A DNA stretch of 64,000 bases from Hevea brasiliensis (lineage: Eukaryota; Streptophyta; Magnoliopsida; Malpighiales; Euphorbiaceae). The position numbers and the translations under genes are program-made. Location of the stretch: assembly GCF_030052815.1 (NCBI RefSeq), contig NC_079501.1, forward strand, positions 95,356,017 through 95,420,016, given 5' to 3'. This document shows positions 34,920 through 47,105 of this stretch, in pieces. Each line of letters begins with the position of its first letter. Within the stretch, counting starts at the first letter, position 1. The notes beneath the pieces were generated by a model. The model saw only the letters and a program-made list of their open reading frames with translations, was not told where the DNA came from and did not search any database.

Positions 34920-35259
34920 TTTTTTATTTTTTTTTATTTTTTGTTTTTCTATAAAAACTATTAAAAAATTAAATTAAAAATTATATATATATATATATAA
35001 ATAAATATAAATTTTAAATAAAAAAAAAAAAAAAAAAAAAAAAAAATTTATTCGATATGATTTTTGACTATTATATATATATTTATTTTCGTTCGGTTTA
35101 ATTTTTTTTTTTTTTCTTTAAAAAATCGAAAAAAAAAAAAAAAAAATTTTTTATAATAAAAAAAAAAAATGATGATTTTTAAAAAAAATCCGAATTTGAA
35201 TGATTGATTAAATTCGATTCGATTTTTCGGGTATAAACCTAATTCTGCTCAACCCTAAT
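34742..35259. repeat. 'aaccgaa' family repeat, copy 3, with abnormal homopolymers
   Basis: The outer parts fit the family: 'ctagggtggtta' at the left, 'attcgattcgatttttcggg' and 'ctgctcaaccctaa' at the right. Between them, 34770-35170 is made of long A and T runs (for example about 35 A-rich bases from 34772 and more than 20 T from 34889), where other copies show mixed 'ccgaa/ttcgg' sequence. See findings: this may be a consensus error. Confidence 0.5.
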
Positions 35260-37049
35260 ATTTACTTAATTTTAAAATATTATGAGATTATTTATTAATA
35301 TAATTTCAGAAGTTTTCATTTTAAGTTTTGATGAGCCAATTTGATTAGTTTAGTTCATACTAAATTATTTTTAAATTCTCGCTTAAATTGAAGTTAGACG
35401 ATAAATAGAAATTGAGAGGTAAATAGATTGATATACTTTTCATTATATAGCCAAACCTAATTTGGTCCGGTAGTTAAACATATGTCACTCACTTTATTCC
35501 TCCAATTTTTTCATAAAAAAATAATTATATAAATTCTAAAAAGAAAAATAATTATATGGCTAATGAAATTCAGTTTCTGTTTTGTAAGTGAGAAAATTAA
35601 TTATTTAAATATATAATGAAATATTATTATAATTAATTTTAAATTAAAATTAATATATTTTAATTATAAAAATTTAAAATAATTAAATAAAATTTCAATT
35701 ATATTTCAAATAACATTTTTTAAAAATGCATATTTAATCTCAATTTCAGATATACTATTAGTAAATCAATGTTTGAATGAAAGACAAATAAGAAAAGCTT
35801 CTCAATGTCTACCAAAAAGCAAGGAGCATTGGATTTTGCTCACTATGGTGTGTTTTTTTTTTTTTTTTTTAATCAGAACTCACTGTGGTTGATATATTTA
35901 TTTTTCATCTCTTCATCAAGCCCAATATCTGACAAGAAAATGCCAAATGCATCTCCCAAGCTTTGAAAAACCCTATTAAAATAAATAAATAAATAAATAA
36001 GTTCTCCTTTATACCATCCTCCCCTTCCTAAGGGCTTGTCCCCCCCTTTCTCTACCCTCTGTTAGGTCACTGTTTCAAACATATGCTTATAAACACCTCT
36101 TCCATTTTTGTAGTAAAAATTTTATTTCTCTTTTTCTCTTTTCAAATGTTTGGTCATGTAACTCTTTCACTTTCAGAAAAATTACTTCTTCCATTAACAA
36201 AATTTATACTTCCTTCTTCTATTTGTCATTTACCAAATGAGGTACTATTCAATTATATTTCCCTATGGTATTTTGACTATATGAATTTTTTTTATATAGA
36301 CTCAGTCTATTTTAAAGTTAAAATATAAAATAAATGATAAAATTTATTTATTAAATATATAATTTTATATGTTTATATTATGAATCTATTATAAATCGAG
36401 TTTAGACAATAATATAGTGAAGCGATTATGTGGCATAGTTTTTTGTTTGCCAATTGCTATTGAGTTTGTTTTGTTCTATTTAATTTAAACACTAACTCTC
36501 TATCATTTTGAGCTAAACTTCAATTCTAAAATTTTTAGATGACAAAATGCCATAAATCAATGTGATTTTATAAAAGGGGTTTACCTCTTTAAATAATTCT
36601 TAATGATTATATTATATAAGATTGATTTAATTTGGAAATGATAACATAAAATTAATAGCTCCAAAATGAATGGAAAATTGATTAATATATTTAATAATTT
36701 TTTTTTCTTTAAAAAAGACTGATGACTAGACACCTTATTTAGATGATATTTGACTTAATTTAAGAAAATTAGTTTATAAACAAATTTAAGTTTATAAGTA
36801 TTTAAAAATTTAAGTAATTACATGTTTAATTAGAGTACTTATAATTAATTGATAAATTATTGGCATTTTTAATAAAAAAGTAGTTTGTAAGCTTATTTAT
36901 TATTATTTAAATTATAAATACATTTATTATTAAAATTATTGTGGGTGGAATTTCAAAATTAAATAAGGTTAATATGGTGAATTACTTAGTAAAATTAACT
37001 TATAATCACAATATTTTTAAACATTCAAATGAACAGCTAGTCTATTAAC
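35260..37049. other. AT-rich intergenic DNA, no gene seen
   Basis: Contains an (AAAT)n stretch at about 35978-36000 and a T run near 35850-35870. An 81-codon frame at 36083-36328 is rich in Phe/Leu/Ser, reads like chance, and is not called. Confidence 0.5.
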
Positions 37050-37200
37050 AGGGATGGTAACCAGTTAAATTTTTTCAGATACTCAATTCGATTGAACTCC
37101 AATAGGACGGATTTGGATAATATATAATTGCATTTGAGAATTTAGGTTCGGATTCGGGTTTTATGTATTATGTGTCTATTACTCGAAACCATTTTTATAA

Positions 37201-37250
<50 letters not shown>

Positions 37251-37520
37251 TCTATGTTTTTATTTAAGAAAGAAATGATCTAAATATTTTATAAAATTAT
37301 TGCAGTTTTAAAATATAAATTACAATAAAAATAAATTTTTATGCAGACTTAAATGACTTCGAGTATTTTTCGAGTAATAATAATTGAATTTGTTACAAGT
37401 TCGGATAGTTGATAATAAATTTTAATCGGATTTGAGACGAGTTCGGATTTTAAAAATATTAATCAGATTCGAATTCGGATATGGTGATTTTCATGAGTTA
37501 CTTATTTATTATCATCCCTA
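37050..37520. repeat. 'gggatgg' repeat related to the 'aaccgaa' family
   Basis: Begins 'agggatggtaacc' and ends 'tatcatccct', complementary ends. Inside are 'ttcggattcggg', 'acttcgagta' and 'gattcgaattcgga'. An (AT)22 run occupies 37205-37248. Confidence 0.5.
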
Positions 37521-38520
37521 TCTATTCGTATTTTCTTTAATTATTTTATAAGTCTAAAAAATATTATAAATAAATATGTTAGCTTATTTTTAAAGTTTAT
37601 ATGCTAACCCTCTTACAAGTGACACCTCACATTTGATGGGCATGATTAAGAAATTTCACTCATTTGCAAGATTTTGCCTGCTATTAATTCTATTGATATA
37701 TATGGTTTGTGAAAAAATATTAAGACAAAAAGGGAATTATAGATTAAATTATATATAGTGGTGAAAAATATTTTAGAGTAGGTGAAATCACAAATCTACA
37801 AAAAGGAAAACTCATGAACCTATTATAAGGCAAAGATTCTAATAAACACATGGGTTAGATCACTAGCTTCAAAATTCATCTTCTTATAGGCACTAAATAC
37901 TCCTATTTTATTAAAAAAGGGAACCAAAACAAAGAAAGAACATTAAATATATTAGGTATTTGTCTAATTCATACAGAGAACTTTACAGGCTTAAATGTGT
38001 GATGATAGATAGATACAAGAGCTCAAAAGGAAAGAAAATGCCAATTAAGATGTGGGGTTTGGGGTTTTTCAATTCCATCATCACCTATGCCATTCCTTTA
38101 TATAAAGGAGGTGTCTTCATCTGCAAAGCACAATCCATGTCAAGGTGGGACATATTTGTCATTAATATTAGGGATGTTTGGTATTAGATTAGTAAAAGAT
38201 AATTATTATTTTTATAATTTTTAATTTTTTATTAATATTATTTAAATATTTAAAAAATTATATTAATTTTTTATCTCATTAATATTTATATTTTTTTAGA
38301 GGTTAAATTATTAATTTTAAGAGTTCTAAATTAATAATTATCTTATGTAATGATTAAAACCCTTAATTTTTTTTAACTTTTACTAAATATATTTAGAATT
38401 ATTCATAATTTTTTTTCAAGCAGAGAAAATAGTTATTATAAGTTTTAGTCACTGTTTTTCTATACAGAGCTATTAATCAAGTGTTGATATTTTTTTAATT
38501 GAGATATTCTCATAAAATAT
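37521..38520. other. Intergenic DNA, no gene seen
   Basis: A less AT-rich patch lies at 37610-38180, with a TATA-like 'tttatataaagg' at 38096-38107. The 75-codon frame at 37960-38187 has no family match and is not called. Confidence 0.45.
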
Positions 38521-38910
38521 AAGGGTGTGCAAAATTTGATTTAAATTGAAAAATTAATTAAATTTATTTAATTTAAAATTTTATGTTATTTGTTTTGGTT
38601 TTATGCTTTGGCATATTTTTTAATTTTAAATATTTAATTTATTCAGTTTGATTTTCTGAAAAAAATAATAGAATTAAATTCTTTTTATTTCTTATTATTA
38701 AATTTTAAATTAGAGTTAAAAATAAAAAAATATAATTAAAATTAAGTTTAATATAATTTAAAATATTTTTAAAAAATAAATATAAAATAAATAGTAAATT
38801 AAATCATATCAAATTGAATAGAATTGAAGCCATTAAGTTTATTTCAGTTTAATTTATTGAAAATTTTAGTTGGTTTGTTTCTCTTCTTAATTCTGTTTGA
38901 TTTTCTAAAA
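38521..38910. repeat. Possible degraded 'aaccgaa'-type repeat
   Basis: Begins 'aagggtgtgcaaaatttgat', matching the left end of the copy at 32355. The body is worn down to A/T and the right end is not identifiable. Confidence 0.35.
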
Positions 38911-39147
38911 GTTTTATTTTTTAATTTTTTTTAAAGAAAATTAAATATTTTTATAAATTAAGAAAATTAAATTTAAATTTAAATTAAATAGATGAATAAA
39001 TATATATGATCTTGTTTAATATTGAGTTTTAGAATAAAAAATAAAATTGTTATTATTTTAATATTTTTGAGATTAAAATATATTAAATTCATTTTTAAAA
39101 TTTTTGTTTTTTACAGTTAGCATCTACTGAGACGAGAAGCATTTATG

Positions 39148-39151
<4 letters not shown>

Positions 39152-39189
<38 letters not shown>
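39152..39189. repeat. (GA)n microsatellite upstream of the acyltransferase gene
   Basis: About 19 GA units, 700 bases upstream of the start codon. A complementary (CT)n run follows at 39355-39378. Confidence 0.93.
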
Positions 39190-39191
<2 letters not shown>

Positions 39192-39884
39192 TGGTGGGGA
39201 TTACAAAATTGAAACTAATCAACTGTCTGTTGCAGGAGGCAGTGGGCTGTGTGACACATGATTTGCACAGAGAAAAAAGGTGACGCTGCAAGCAAGAAAA
39301 TAAAGTAAAAGGGAGGTTGCAAGGTAATTATGGGCATGAAAAGAAAACCAGACCCCTCTCTCTCTCTCTCTCTCTCTCGGAGTAAGATCTTTGTTTGCTC
39401 ATGTTGAAAGGTAAAACAAAGGCTTTTGCTTGCATAGGAACAAAGAGAGAAAAACCCAAATCCAAAATCAGGCCTCTTCATCCTCCTTTTCATTATTTTT
39501 TCACCTTCCACAACCTTTGGCTATGATTGAGTGAATCGGACAAAGGTTTCTTCACTGTCCATTTTCTCTTCATCACCCAACACAGCATCCTATGTCATAG
39601 CTTCATCTCTTTGCCACTTTTAGATGCCTTTTCTCTTTCCCATCCCTCTTCTCTCTCTTTGATTAGACTTAGACCCATTAGAATAATGGCTTCGCATGTA
39701 ACCTTTTGTTTGATTGGTATTGCACTGGAATGAATGGTCTTTATTGTTTTTTTTCCCTAGACAAATGTGGGAAAGTGAAAGAAAATAAGTAAAACCCAAG
39801 TGATTCTTTTTCTTGAGCTTTTCCTTTTTGTTTTTACCTAATTATATATTTTTCTCCTGGGTCGTTGCTGCATTTAGGCTAACA
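39190..39884 (+). promoter_or_regulatory. Promoter and probable 5' UTR of the acyltransferase gene
   Basis: Pyrimidine-rich leader-like sequence at 39530-39880, with the (CT)n run at 39355-39378. No certain TATA box. A 5' UTR intron is possible: 'tgcatttag|gctaacaATG' (39870-39887) resembles an acceptor 9 bases upstream of the ATG. Confidence 0.4.
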
Positions 39885-42800
39885 ATGAGGAAGCATGGAT
39901 GGCAACTTCCATATCACCCCCTTCAGGTACTTGCTCTTTGTATTTGTTTTTCTATTTTCTTGTTTTCATTATCTTCGTTACTTCAAGTTTTTATTTTGAT
40001 TGTTTAATTTTTCTTGTGAAGGTAGTGGCTGTTGCTGTGTTTCTTGCATTGGGGTTTGCTTTTTATGTGTTTTTTGCTCCTTTTGTTGGGAAGAAGCTAT
40101 TTCAATATATTGTGATGGGAATCTACACTCCTTTGGTAAGCCATTTCGCATCTTTCCCTTTAGTTTCTTTGTGTTTAGTTGAATAATTTTTTAGTAGGTT
40201 GAACAAGTGAGATCTGTGGTTCCTTGGCCTGTTGATTCAGATTCATATGTTTGTTCCGTGCTCTCAATCTTTCCCACTTTATTTGTTGTGCTTAATTTTA
40301 GCACTTGAATACATATATCCTCTCAAGGGTATGAATCAACCTTTACTTTTGTTGATAGGGGCAAGTAAGTTACTTGTTAGTCACTTGACTACTAACTAAC
40401 TCTATTCCATATGGATTTAATTCTGTTGTAAAGAAGCTCTGGTTTTCTCACTTGTTTGGACATGAGCACAGTAGTATAAATTTCCCTCTGGATACTAATA
40501 CTGCTATCATGCTTATGGGTTTAAGACGTTTGGGATGTTTGATAAAGCAGCTTCGTAATTGTGATCTTCCAATTGACTAACTATGAAGCTTGTCCCTGTA
40601 AAAGTTTTGATCCTTCCAACCTCAAACTTGCTGAATCACTTGGCTTGGCTGGCTCTTTGCTTTGCATTTAATTATTGTATTTATAATTGCTCTGAACGTC
40701 AAATTCTTCTTGAATACATGATTTTAGTTGTGAAATTTTTTATTGAAAGTGAAAATCTATTATTTTCAGCATTGCATTCTTTCATGGTATTGGGAATTGA
40801 AACAAAAATGAAAATTTGAGGACTTGATTGCACAAATTGAATATTCAGGGACCACATTTTTAAAGTTGTGAGTTTGAGGACCAAATTTAGATGCATCCTG
40901 CTTGGAATTGACAATGGCTAATAATCAAGCTTGTGCTGCGGCCAACATAAAGTTCTAATTTTATATATGAGGTCTGATGATAATATCGGTTGTTAAATTG
41001 CAAAACTATTTAAAAAAAAAAGAAAAAAGAATCTACTGTGTGCAATGCTTTTCTGAGTTATCTAACACTATATGTAACAATCAACTTCATTAAACTTTAT
41101 CAAATCATATTCAAACCTGTGGGATGTCGCATCACTTCAATTTGGACCACAAAATGGCTTTCGTTTAAGATTATTCTAGGGCGTGATTTGAAGAAATTGT
41201 GCAATTAATCCAGTAGCACTAAAAAAAGTGGCTGAATAGCACTATATGTAACAATCAACTTCATAAAACTTTATCACATTCATATGCAAACCTGTGCCCA
41301 TCACTTCAATTTGGACCGCGAAATGGCTTCCATTTAAGATTATTCTAGGGGTAATTTGAAGAAATTGTGTAATTAATCCAGTAGAACTAAAAAGTGGCTG
41401 AAATGGTTCTCTGGCACTTAAGTTAAGTGAAGCCAAATGGTATTAGTATAAGCAAGATAATTGGAACCAAGGCTAGGCAATGGCTTTCTTAGTATAACAA
41501 TACATGTACAATTGTTAATGACACAAACAGGTTGTGTAATCTGTCATGAGCATAAGTTGAGGTGTCTGCATATTTCCATTCACAATTCTTGTTGATGATA
41601 ACGCTTCTAGGTTATGTTGTACTACTCTCCTCCAAGGTAGACCTAAACTGACTTGGAGGATAGTAGTACAGCATGACCTAAAAGTATTACACATTTTTGA
41701 GGATTTAATCCAAAATCGTTTAGAGTGGAGAAAGAGAATTCATATAGTCGACCCCAATAAATTTTTGAAATAAAGGCTTAGTTGAGTTGATTAGTTTTTT
41801 TAGATTCTGTTGGCAAATGCATACTTGTGCAGTTGTGCATTTATCTTTTCACTATGCCAAAAATCTGATTAGCTTAGGATATCTCGGGCTGATTAGATTT
41901 ATATTAGAAGTTAATGGGCATTGGCATTAAATCATAATTAACATATACAATTCTACTATGTTGTATTACAAGAGTTTTTTTTTCCTTGTGGTATATTAGG
42001 ACACTTCGCAAATTACAGATGTGTTTGCCATTGCTAAGTTATTTATCAGACACTGTGTAAGGCTTAAATTTCAGTAATGTTGAGGTTCTATGCACATATG
42101 AACATATTTTTAGCCTTAGTCACTAGGCTCAAAAGAATATTATGGTATATGTTAGTGAAACACAAACATAAATTTCAGTCTGTGTTTCCTTTTTACTTAT
42201 ATTAGATGTGGCATCCATTGCTTGGAACTTATATAACATCTATTTTCTTTTCAGATTACATGTGTCTTTGGCCTATATATTTGGTGTGCGGCAGCTGATC
42301 CTGCGGACCCAGGAGTTTTTAGGTCCAAAAAGTATCTCAACATTCCACATGATAGAAAGCATGCCCAACAAAAGGATTCTAAACTAGGTGTAGGTGGGGA
42401 GTCAACTTCATCAAGGCATGATGCAAATGCTTCCACTGTTGCGGGTAAATATCTAAATAAGGGATCTGAGGTTGCAGATGCAACTTCAAAAGTCCCTAAT
42501 ACTGATTTTGAGCAGAAGAATGCAACATCAGGAAATTCATCTTGCCTCCTTTGGGCTTTGTTTCCATGTGCTTTCATCTGCAATTTCTGCAGTTCAAGTG
42601 ATGAATCTTCATCACAACAGACGAGTGAAGATGGCATGTTTTATTGCAGTTTGTGTGAGGTTGAGGTTGGTATAACTTTCAATTCCGTTGCTTTCTTTAT
42701 ATTTTTCAAAATTTTTGTTTTCTGTCCCTTTCTTGTAATCTATGATGACTTGGAGAAAAGGTCTAATCAGTAGTTTTTGAGATGATCTGAGTAAGGTAAT

Positions 42801-45661
42801 ATAGGATTTTTAAGTTCTGCCAAGCAGTTCACCTTATAAACAAATTTGTTTATGTGATTGGTCAACAGATAGCAGCTATCAAGTTCACAGGACTTAAATG
42901 CATCTGAATAATGATTTTCTGATTTATCATATTACTTTAATATTAAATTTATAAAAGTTTATGCTTATCAAATTATTACCCTGGCCAGGTTTTCAAGTAT
43001 AGCAAGCACTGCAGAGTTTGTGACAAGTGTGTGGACTGTTTTGATCATCACTGCAGGGTACAAAGGATCTTGATTGATGGACATTTTTCATTCTTATTTT
43101 TACTTGTTCTAACATTTCTTTAGTTTACTTGTTCATGATTTTTGCAGTGGCTTAACAACTGTATTGGCAAGCGGAATTACAGACAGTTTTTCACCCTAAT
43201 GGTTTCTGCTCTCCTCTTGGTAAGCACAAGTCTCCAAATTCTGCCTTACCTGGAATCTTCAAATGGTCAGGCCAGTCATCAACAAACTACACCTTCAAAT
43301 CCTGTATTAACTGTTGAGAGTTCTTGGATTCTCCATGTCTCAAATATTTCCTTCCTTCACAATGCAAATTGATCCCTATTATGATGAAAGACACAATCCA
43401 TCTTTGAATTTTTGCATAACTTATCTTCAACATTCCCACTCAATTGTTTCCAGGACATTCAATCATGATATTGATCCTTTTCCGTAGAATCCTTTACTTG
43501 CTTTGTAACTTCCCTTGATTGTGGCGTACTGGTGGCTTATGCTTTTCTTTGTACTCAGTTGTTCCCCAATTAAATCCCACGTTCTTAAAATAGTTTTTGC
43601 ATCCTGAATTTGCTGCTTTGATTTTCCCAAGCGACATTGGCATGACTGAAGATCACCCAGAGTAAGACTTTCATTTTTCAAGTCATTTTTATTGATTATT
43701 GACAGGTATATACATGGTTTGTGCACCTTGGGCTTGAGATTGCAGCTTATTCTACAATGGTCGACTGGAATTCTTGTACTTATATGCTGTTTTCTTGAGC
43801 GGAAGCGATTTTCTGTGGACATCTCCTCCAAATTAGGAAGCAGTTTCTCTTTGGTACCATTTGTTATTGTTGTGGTGAGTTTTATTTACCTAGCAATGTA
43901 AAGATCAATGAACCTAATTCATTGCTATATACTATATTTTTTCTCAATCAAATAAATGTAATGTAATTGTTACATTCTTGCAGGTATTGTGCACCATTTT
44001 GGCTATGATTGCCACTTTGCCTCTTGCTCAGCTTTTCTTCTTTCATATCCTCCTCATTAAAAAGGTAATGTTGAATTTTTTAATTTTCTGGGTAGGCAGC
44101 AACCTCTTTTATTTGACATTTATTGGTTTCATATATTTTTCTATTCATCTAATGCTGTTTTTGTATCAAGTGAATATGTCAATGGGTTAATAATATGGTT
44201 ATTTTTTACAGGGAATCAGCACATATGACTACATTATAGCTCTAAGGGAGCAGGAGCAAGAGCAACAAGGTGTTGGAGGTCAACGGAGTCCTCAGATGTC
44301 TCCTGCCAGTTCACTTACTGGATTGAGCAGTGCAAGCTCATTTTCCACTTTCCACCGTGGTGCATGGTGTACACCACCTCGCCTTTTCCTGGAAGATCAG
44401 GTACTTCTTCATATCAGTTAATTTCTTTGAGACTTCTTATGATTGTAAATCTGCATAATGTTTTATGGGATTTAATTTGATAACTTAGATATTTGTGGTC
44501 CAAGATGGTTTCAAATCTGCTGATTAATAATAGTTTTAAGTTGTTTATGTTTGAAATTATGTGATTTGGAAAATCTGAAGTAGGAATTATATGTTCAACC
44601 TTTCTGCAAGTTAGCCATGCTCTTATCCTCAAGCTAAATGGCTATATGCACTGAACTGCTTTTCTTCTCACTTCTATTATTTCTCATAAAGACAATTTCA
44701 CATCAGATTTTGTGTTTTGACTACACTTTGTTTTACTGTTTGTCTTTCATGCTCTCTTTAAGCTCTAAGAATCTCATTAACTTAGCAGTGGCAATTGGTG
44801 TTTGCACTTCAATTTTTTCAATGTTGCAATTAGATGGTCCAAGTTTTATTGCTGCTGCAATTTTTTTCCTTCCAGTTTGATGTTGTTCCTCCGGAGACTG
44901 GATCTGTCAGTTCGTTAGGAAAAAAGACAGTGGGAGATGAGCCAATCAGGAAAAAGAACCCCGCAGCAGTAAAGATCAGCCCATGGACATTGGCCCGATT
45001 AAATGCAGAAGAGGTTTCAAAAGCTGCAGCAGAGGCAAGAAAAAAGTCCCGAATCCTGCAACCTGTGGTGAGACGGGAAGCCCCATTTGGGCTAGAAGGC
45101 GATAGTAGCTTTGGCAGCAGTGGCCGTCGGATGGTCCCAAGGCCTGATAATAATAGAAGGAGATCTAATAAGAGAGTACGCCTCCCAGCTGACCTTCCTA
45201 TGGAGCCTGTAAACAAGGTTTCTGGTATGGCTGCTGAGACAGGTTTCTCCGAGACATCGACAAGTTTGGCCCCTCTTCAGCTCGAGGCTAGAAGTGCTTT
45301 CCAAACTAGCCGAGCAATGTCAAGCTCGGTGGCAATTGTTGCTTCTTCTCCAGAAAGCAGTTTAGACTCGCCAGATATCCACCCATTTCGTGTTTCCTCA
45401 TCAGGTGCTGAAGAGTCTAGGAGGCTCACAGGTCTATCAGTTGCAGGTGCTGCTTCTCACGGTGGAATCCCACTATCCAGGTCCACTAGTGATGGATATG
45501 AAGCGTCTGGTGGGGAAGATAGTGACAGGGTTCCTTCCAGGCTTGTCCAAAGGTCGACAAATTGGAGTAACCTTCTCTTCCGTCCTGATCAGGATGATAC
45601 TGTTCTTAGATTGAAAGCATCATCATCTTCATCTAGCCTGGCTAACAATAGAAAGCTTTGA
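39885..45661 (+). CDS. PAT: DHHC-type protein S-acyltransferase (palmitoyltransferase), complete
   Basis: An integral membrane enzyme of 630 residues that transfers a fatty acyl group from acyl-CoA to cysteines of target proteins. Exons: 39885-39926, 40022-40135, 42255-42665, 42989-43057, 43148-43219, 43746-43874, 43984-44064, 44212-44400, 44876-45661. Every intron is GT..AG and phase 0. Membrane spans are at about 16-38, 45-64, 224-250 and 268-303. The DPG motif (DPADPG) follows span 2. The zinc-binding Cys-rich domain has Cys183, Cys186, His196, Cys197, Cys200, Cys203, Cys206, His209, His210, Cys211 and Cys217, with the catalytic DHHC at 208-211. The last 260 residues are polar, Ser-rich and likely cytosolic, with a C-terminal Ser cluster. 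The start (MRKHGWQLP) and long tail are like Arabidopsis PAT19-22 as I remember them. Intron 2 (2119 bp) carries repeats and a LINE tail. Confidence 0.95.
41066..41402 (+). repeat. 174-bp tandem duplication in acyltransferase intron 2
   Basis: Copy 1 is 41066-41239, copy 2 is 41240-41402. Shared words include 'actatatgtaacaatcaact', 'catcacttcaatttggacc', 'aagattattctaggg' and 'taatccagtag'. Copy 2 has small deletions. Confidence 0.9.
41609..41679. repeat. 28-bp inverted repeat (hairpin) in acyltransferase intron 2
   Basis: Left arm 41609-41636 and right arm 41652-41679 are complementary with 3 mismatches in 28 bases, with a 15-base loop. The right arm is part of the LINE-derived coding tail, so the left arm is an inverted partial copy of it. 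Confidence 0.85.
41636..41773 (+). mobile_element. 3' tail of an RTE-type LINE
   Basis: One frame (45 codons, stop TAA at 41771-41773) reads GRPKLTWRIVVQHDLKVL, then NRLEWRKRIHIVDPN. This is the C-terminal end of a plant RTE-like non-LTR reverse transcriptase (GRPRxTW..., EWRxRIHxADPT). The DNA words 'agaattcatatagtcgacccc' and 'aaaggcttagttgagttg' are the familiar 3' end of such elements. 5' truncation is normal for LINEs. It sits sense to the host gene. Confidence 0.75.
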
Positions 45662-46904
45662 CTATGAGTCAATGATGAATGAAGATTGGTTCATTTTGAT
45701 TTCATTAAGGGGAAAAGCTCTACATTCTTTCATTTTTGGGCCACAATATTTGGGGGACTACTAGACTAACAGGCCATTCAAGTTACTCGTTGATTTGGCA
45801 TTTAAGTTTGGAATGTGGAATCAGGATTTCATGTGGAGGACATGACAATGGTGTAAAGAGGTTCAAAGTGTTTTGTGTTTCTTGAGCAGCAACCCCAGAT
45901 TTCATGAGATTTCATTGCAGCCTTTGGTCCCTGGCTCATGCATTTGGGACTCACAAGATGACAAATTTGTTGTGTTGTTTATATTGCTCTCTCAATTGTA
46001 ATCTCTCTTGTTGGTCTTTTATTAGAATGAATTCCTATGAATGGCTTTTATTGAATATTCTACTTTTACCCTCTCCAAAGAGCTTTGCCCATTTTAATTT
46101 TCATGTTGTGGATCTTGAATTCTAATTTGGTTATAAATTTACCAGGAAGAGGAGGCTTGAACTTTTGATTAAGAAAGGGGTGAATTTCACCTTTGCTAGG
46201 TTAACTTACTATTAAATTCTGACGTGATTGTTGCTCTTCAATTTGTAATAAAAAATTATTAAAAACAAAATTAGTTGGCAAAATTTCTATTAAGGTACTT
46301 TTAGGATAAAGGAAATAATTATATAAATTTTTAAAGCGTTTTATAATTCAATTAATTAAGCTCTTTAATTTATGTCGGTATTAAATAAGTTTTTAAAAAT
46401 TTTAAAAATAGATTGAATAAGTAATTGAAAGCAAAAAAATTCCTTTAAATTTTAAAAATATATAAAAAAGAATGAATTTAATTTTCCTCTAATATAAATT
46501 CAGTGAAGACCGTGCATGAAAATATTTAAATACATCAGTCCTCATCAGTAAATTATAATTTAATTTTTTTTTTATTTTTAAAAGTAAAGAAACTTATTTA
46601 TCTTTTTTTGATCTATTTTTAAAATTTAAAAGATTTATTGGGTCTCTTCTAAAATTTAAATAGCTTATTTAGAGCTTAAAGCTTATATGACTTGTGAACT
46701 AAAACAGACCTTTTGTTTTTTTGATAAAGTTTTGATGTGCAACTAAAAAAGTTTTTCAATTATTAAAAGCTTATTTGTATTAATTAAAGTCATATTTAAA
46801 ATCATTAAATTTTAAATTTAAGTCTTGATCCGAGTCTAATGAATAAAAAAAAAATTGCAGCCTAGTTTTAAAAGTAGAATTAAATTATCTATTTAATATT
46901 ATAT
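45662..46904 (+). other. 3' UTR of the acyltransferase gene, then AT-rich spacer
   Basis: Gene-like base composition continues to about 46130, consistent with a 3' UTR of a few hundred bases. From 46200 it is AT-rich and empty. Confidence 0.45.
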
Positions 46905-47105
46905 TTAAAAGGTTAAAATTACTTTTTTGAATAAAAATATTATTTTAAATGTTAATGAAAAAAGTAATTTAAAAAAAATTATTTCATTATTTTAATATTT
47001 TTATAATTAAAATTTATCAAATTTAATTTTAAATTATTTTTTCATACACTTTAACTAGTATATTTAAAAAAATAATTTTTTTAACAGTGCAACGACGCTA
47101 AAAAG
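46905..47105. repeat. Second AT-rich dispersed repeat, copy 3
   Basis: Shares 'tattttaatatttttataat', 'aaatttaattttaaattatt' and 'ataatttttttaacag' with the copies at 11968 and 27290. Confidence 0.5.

Noticed and set aside
38055..38100. 'tttcaattccatcatcacct', loosely like miR482/2118
   Set aside because: No complementary arm upstream or downstream.
43142..43372. 76-codon frame containing the end of the Cys-rich domain
   Set aside because: Its first part is the real exon 5 (43148-43219); the rest is intron read-through.
44834..44875. Upstream part of the last acyltransferase exon frame, starting with an ATG
   Set aside because: It is intron 8 sequence ending in a normal cttccag acceptor at 44875.
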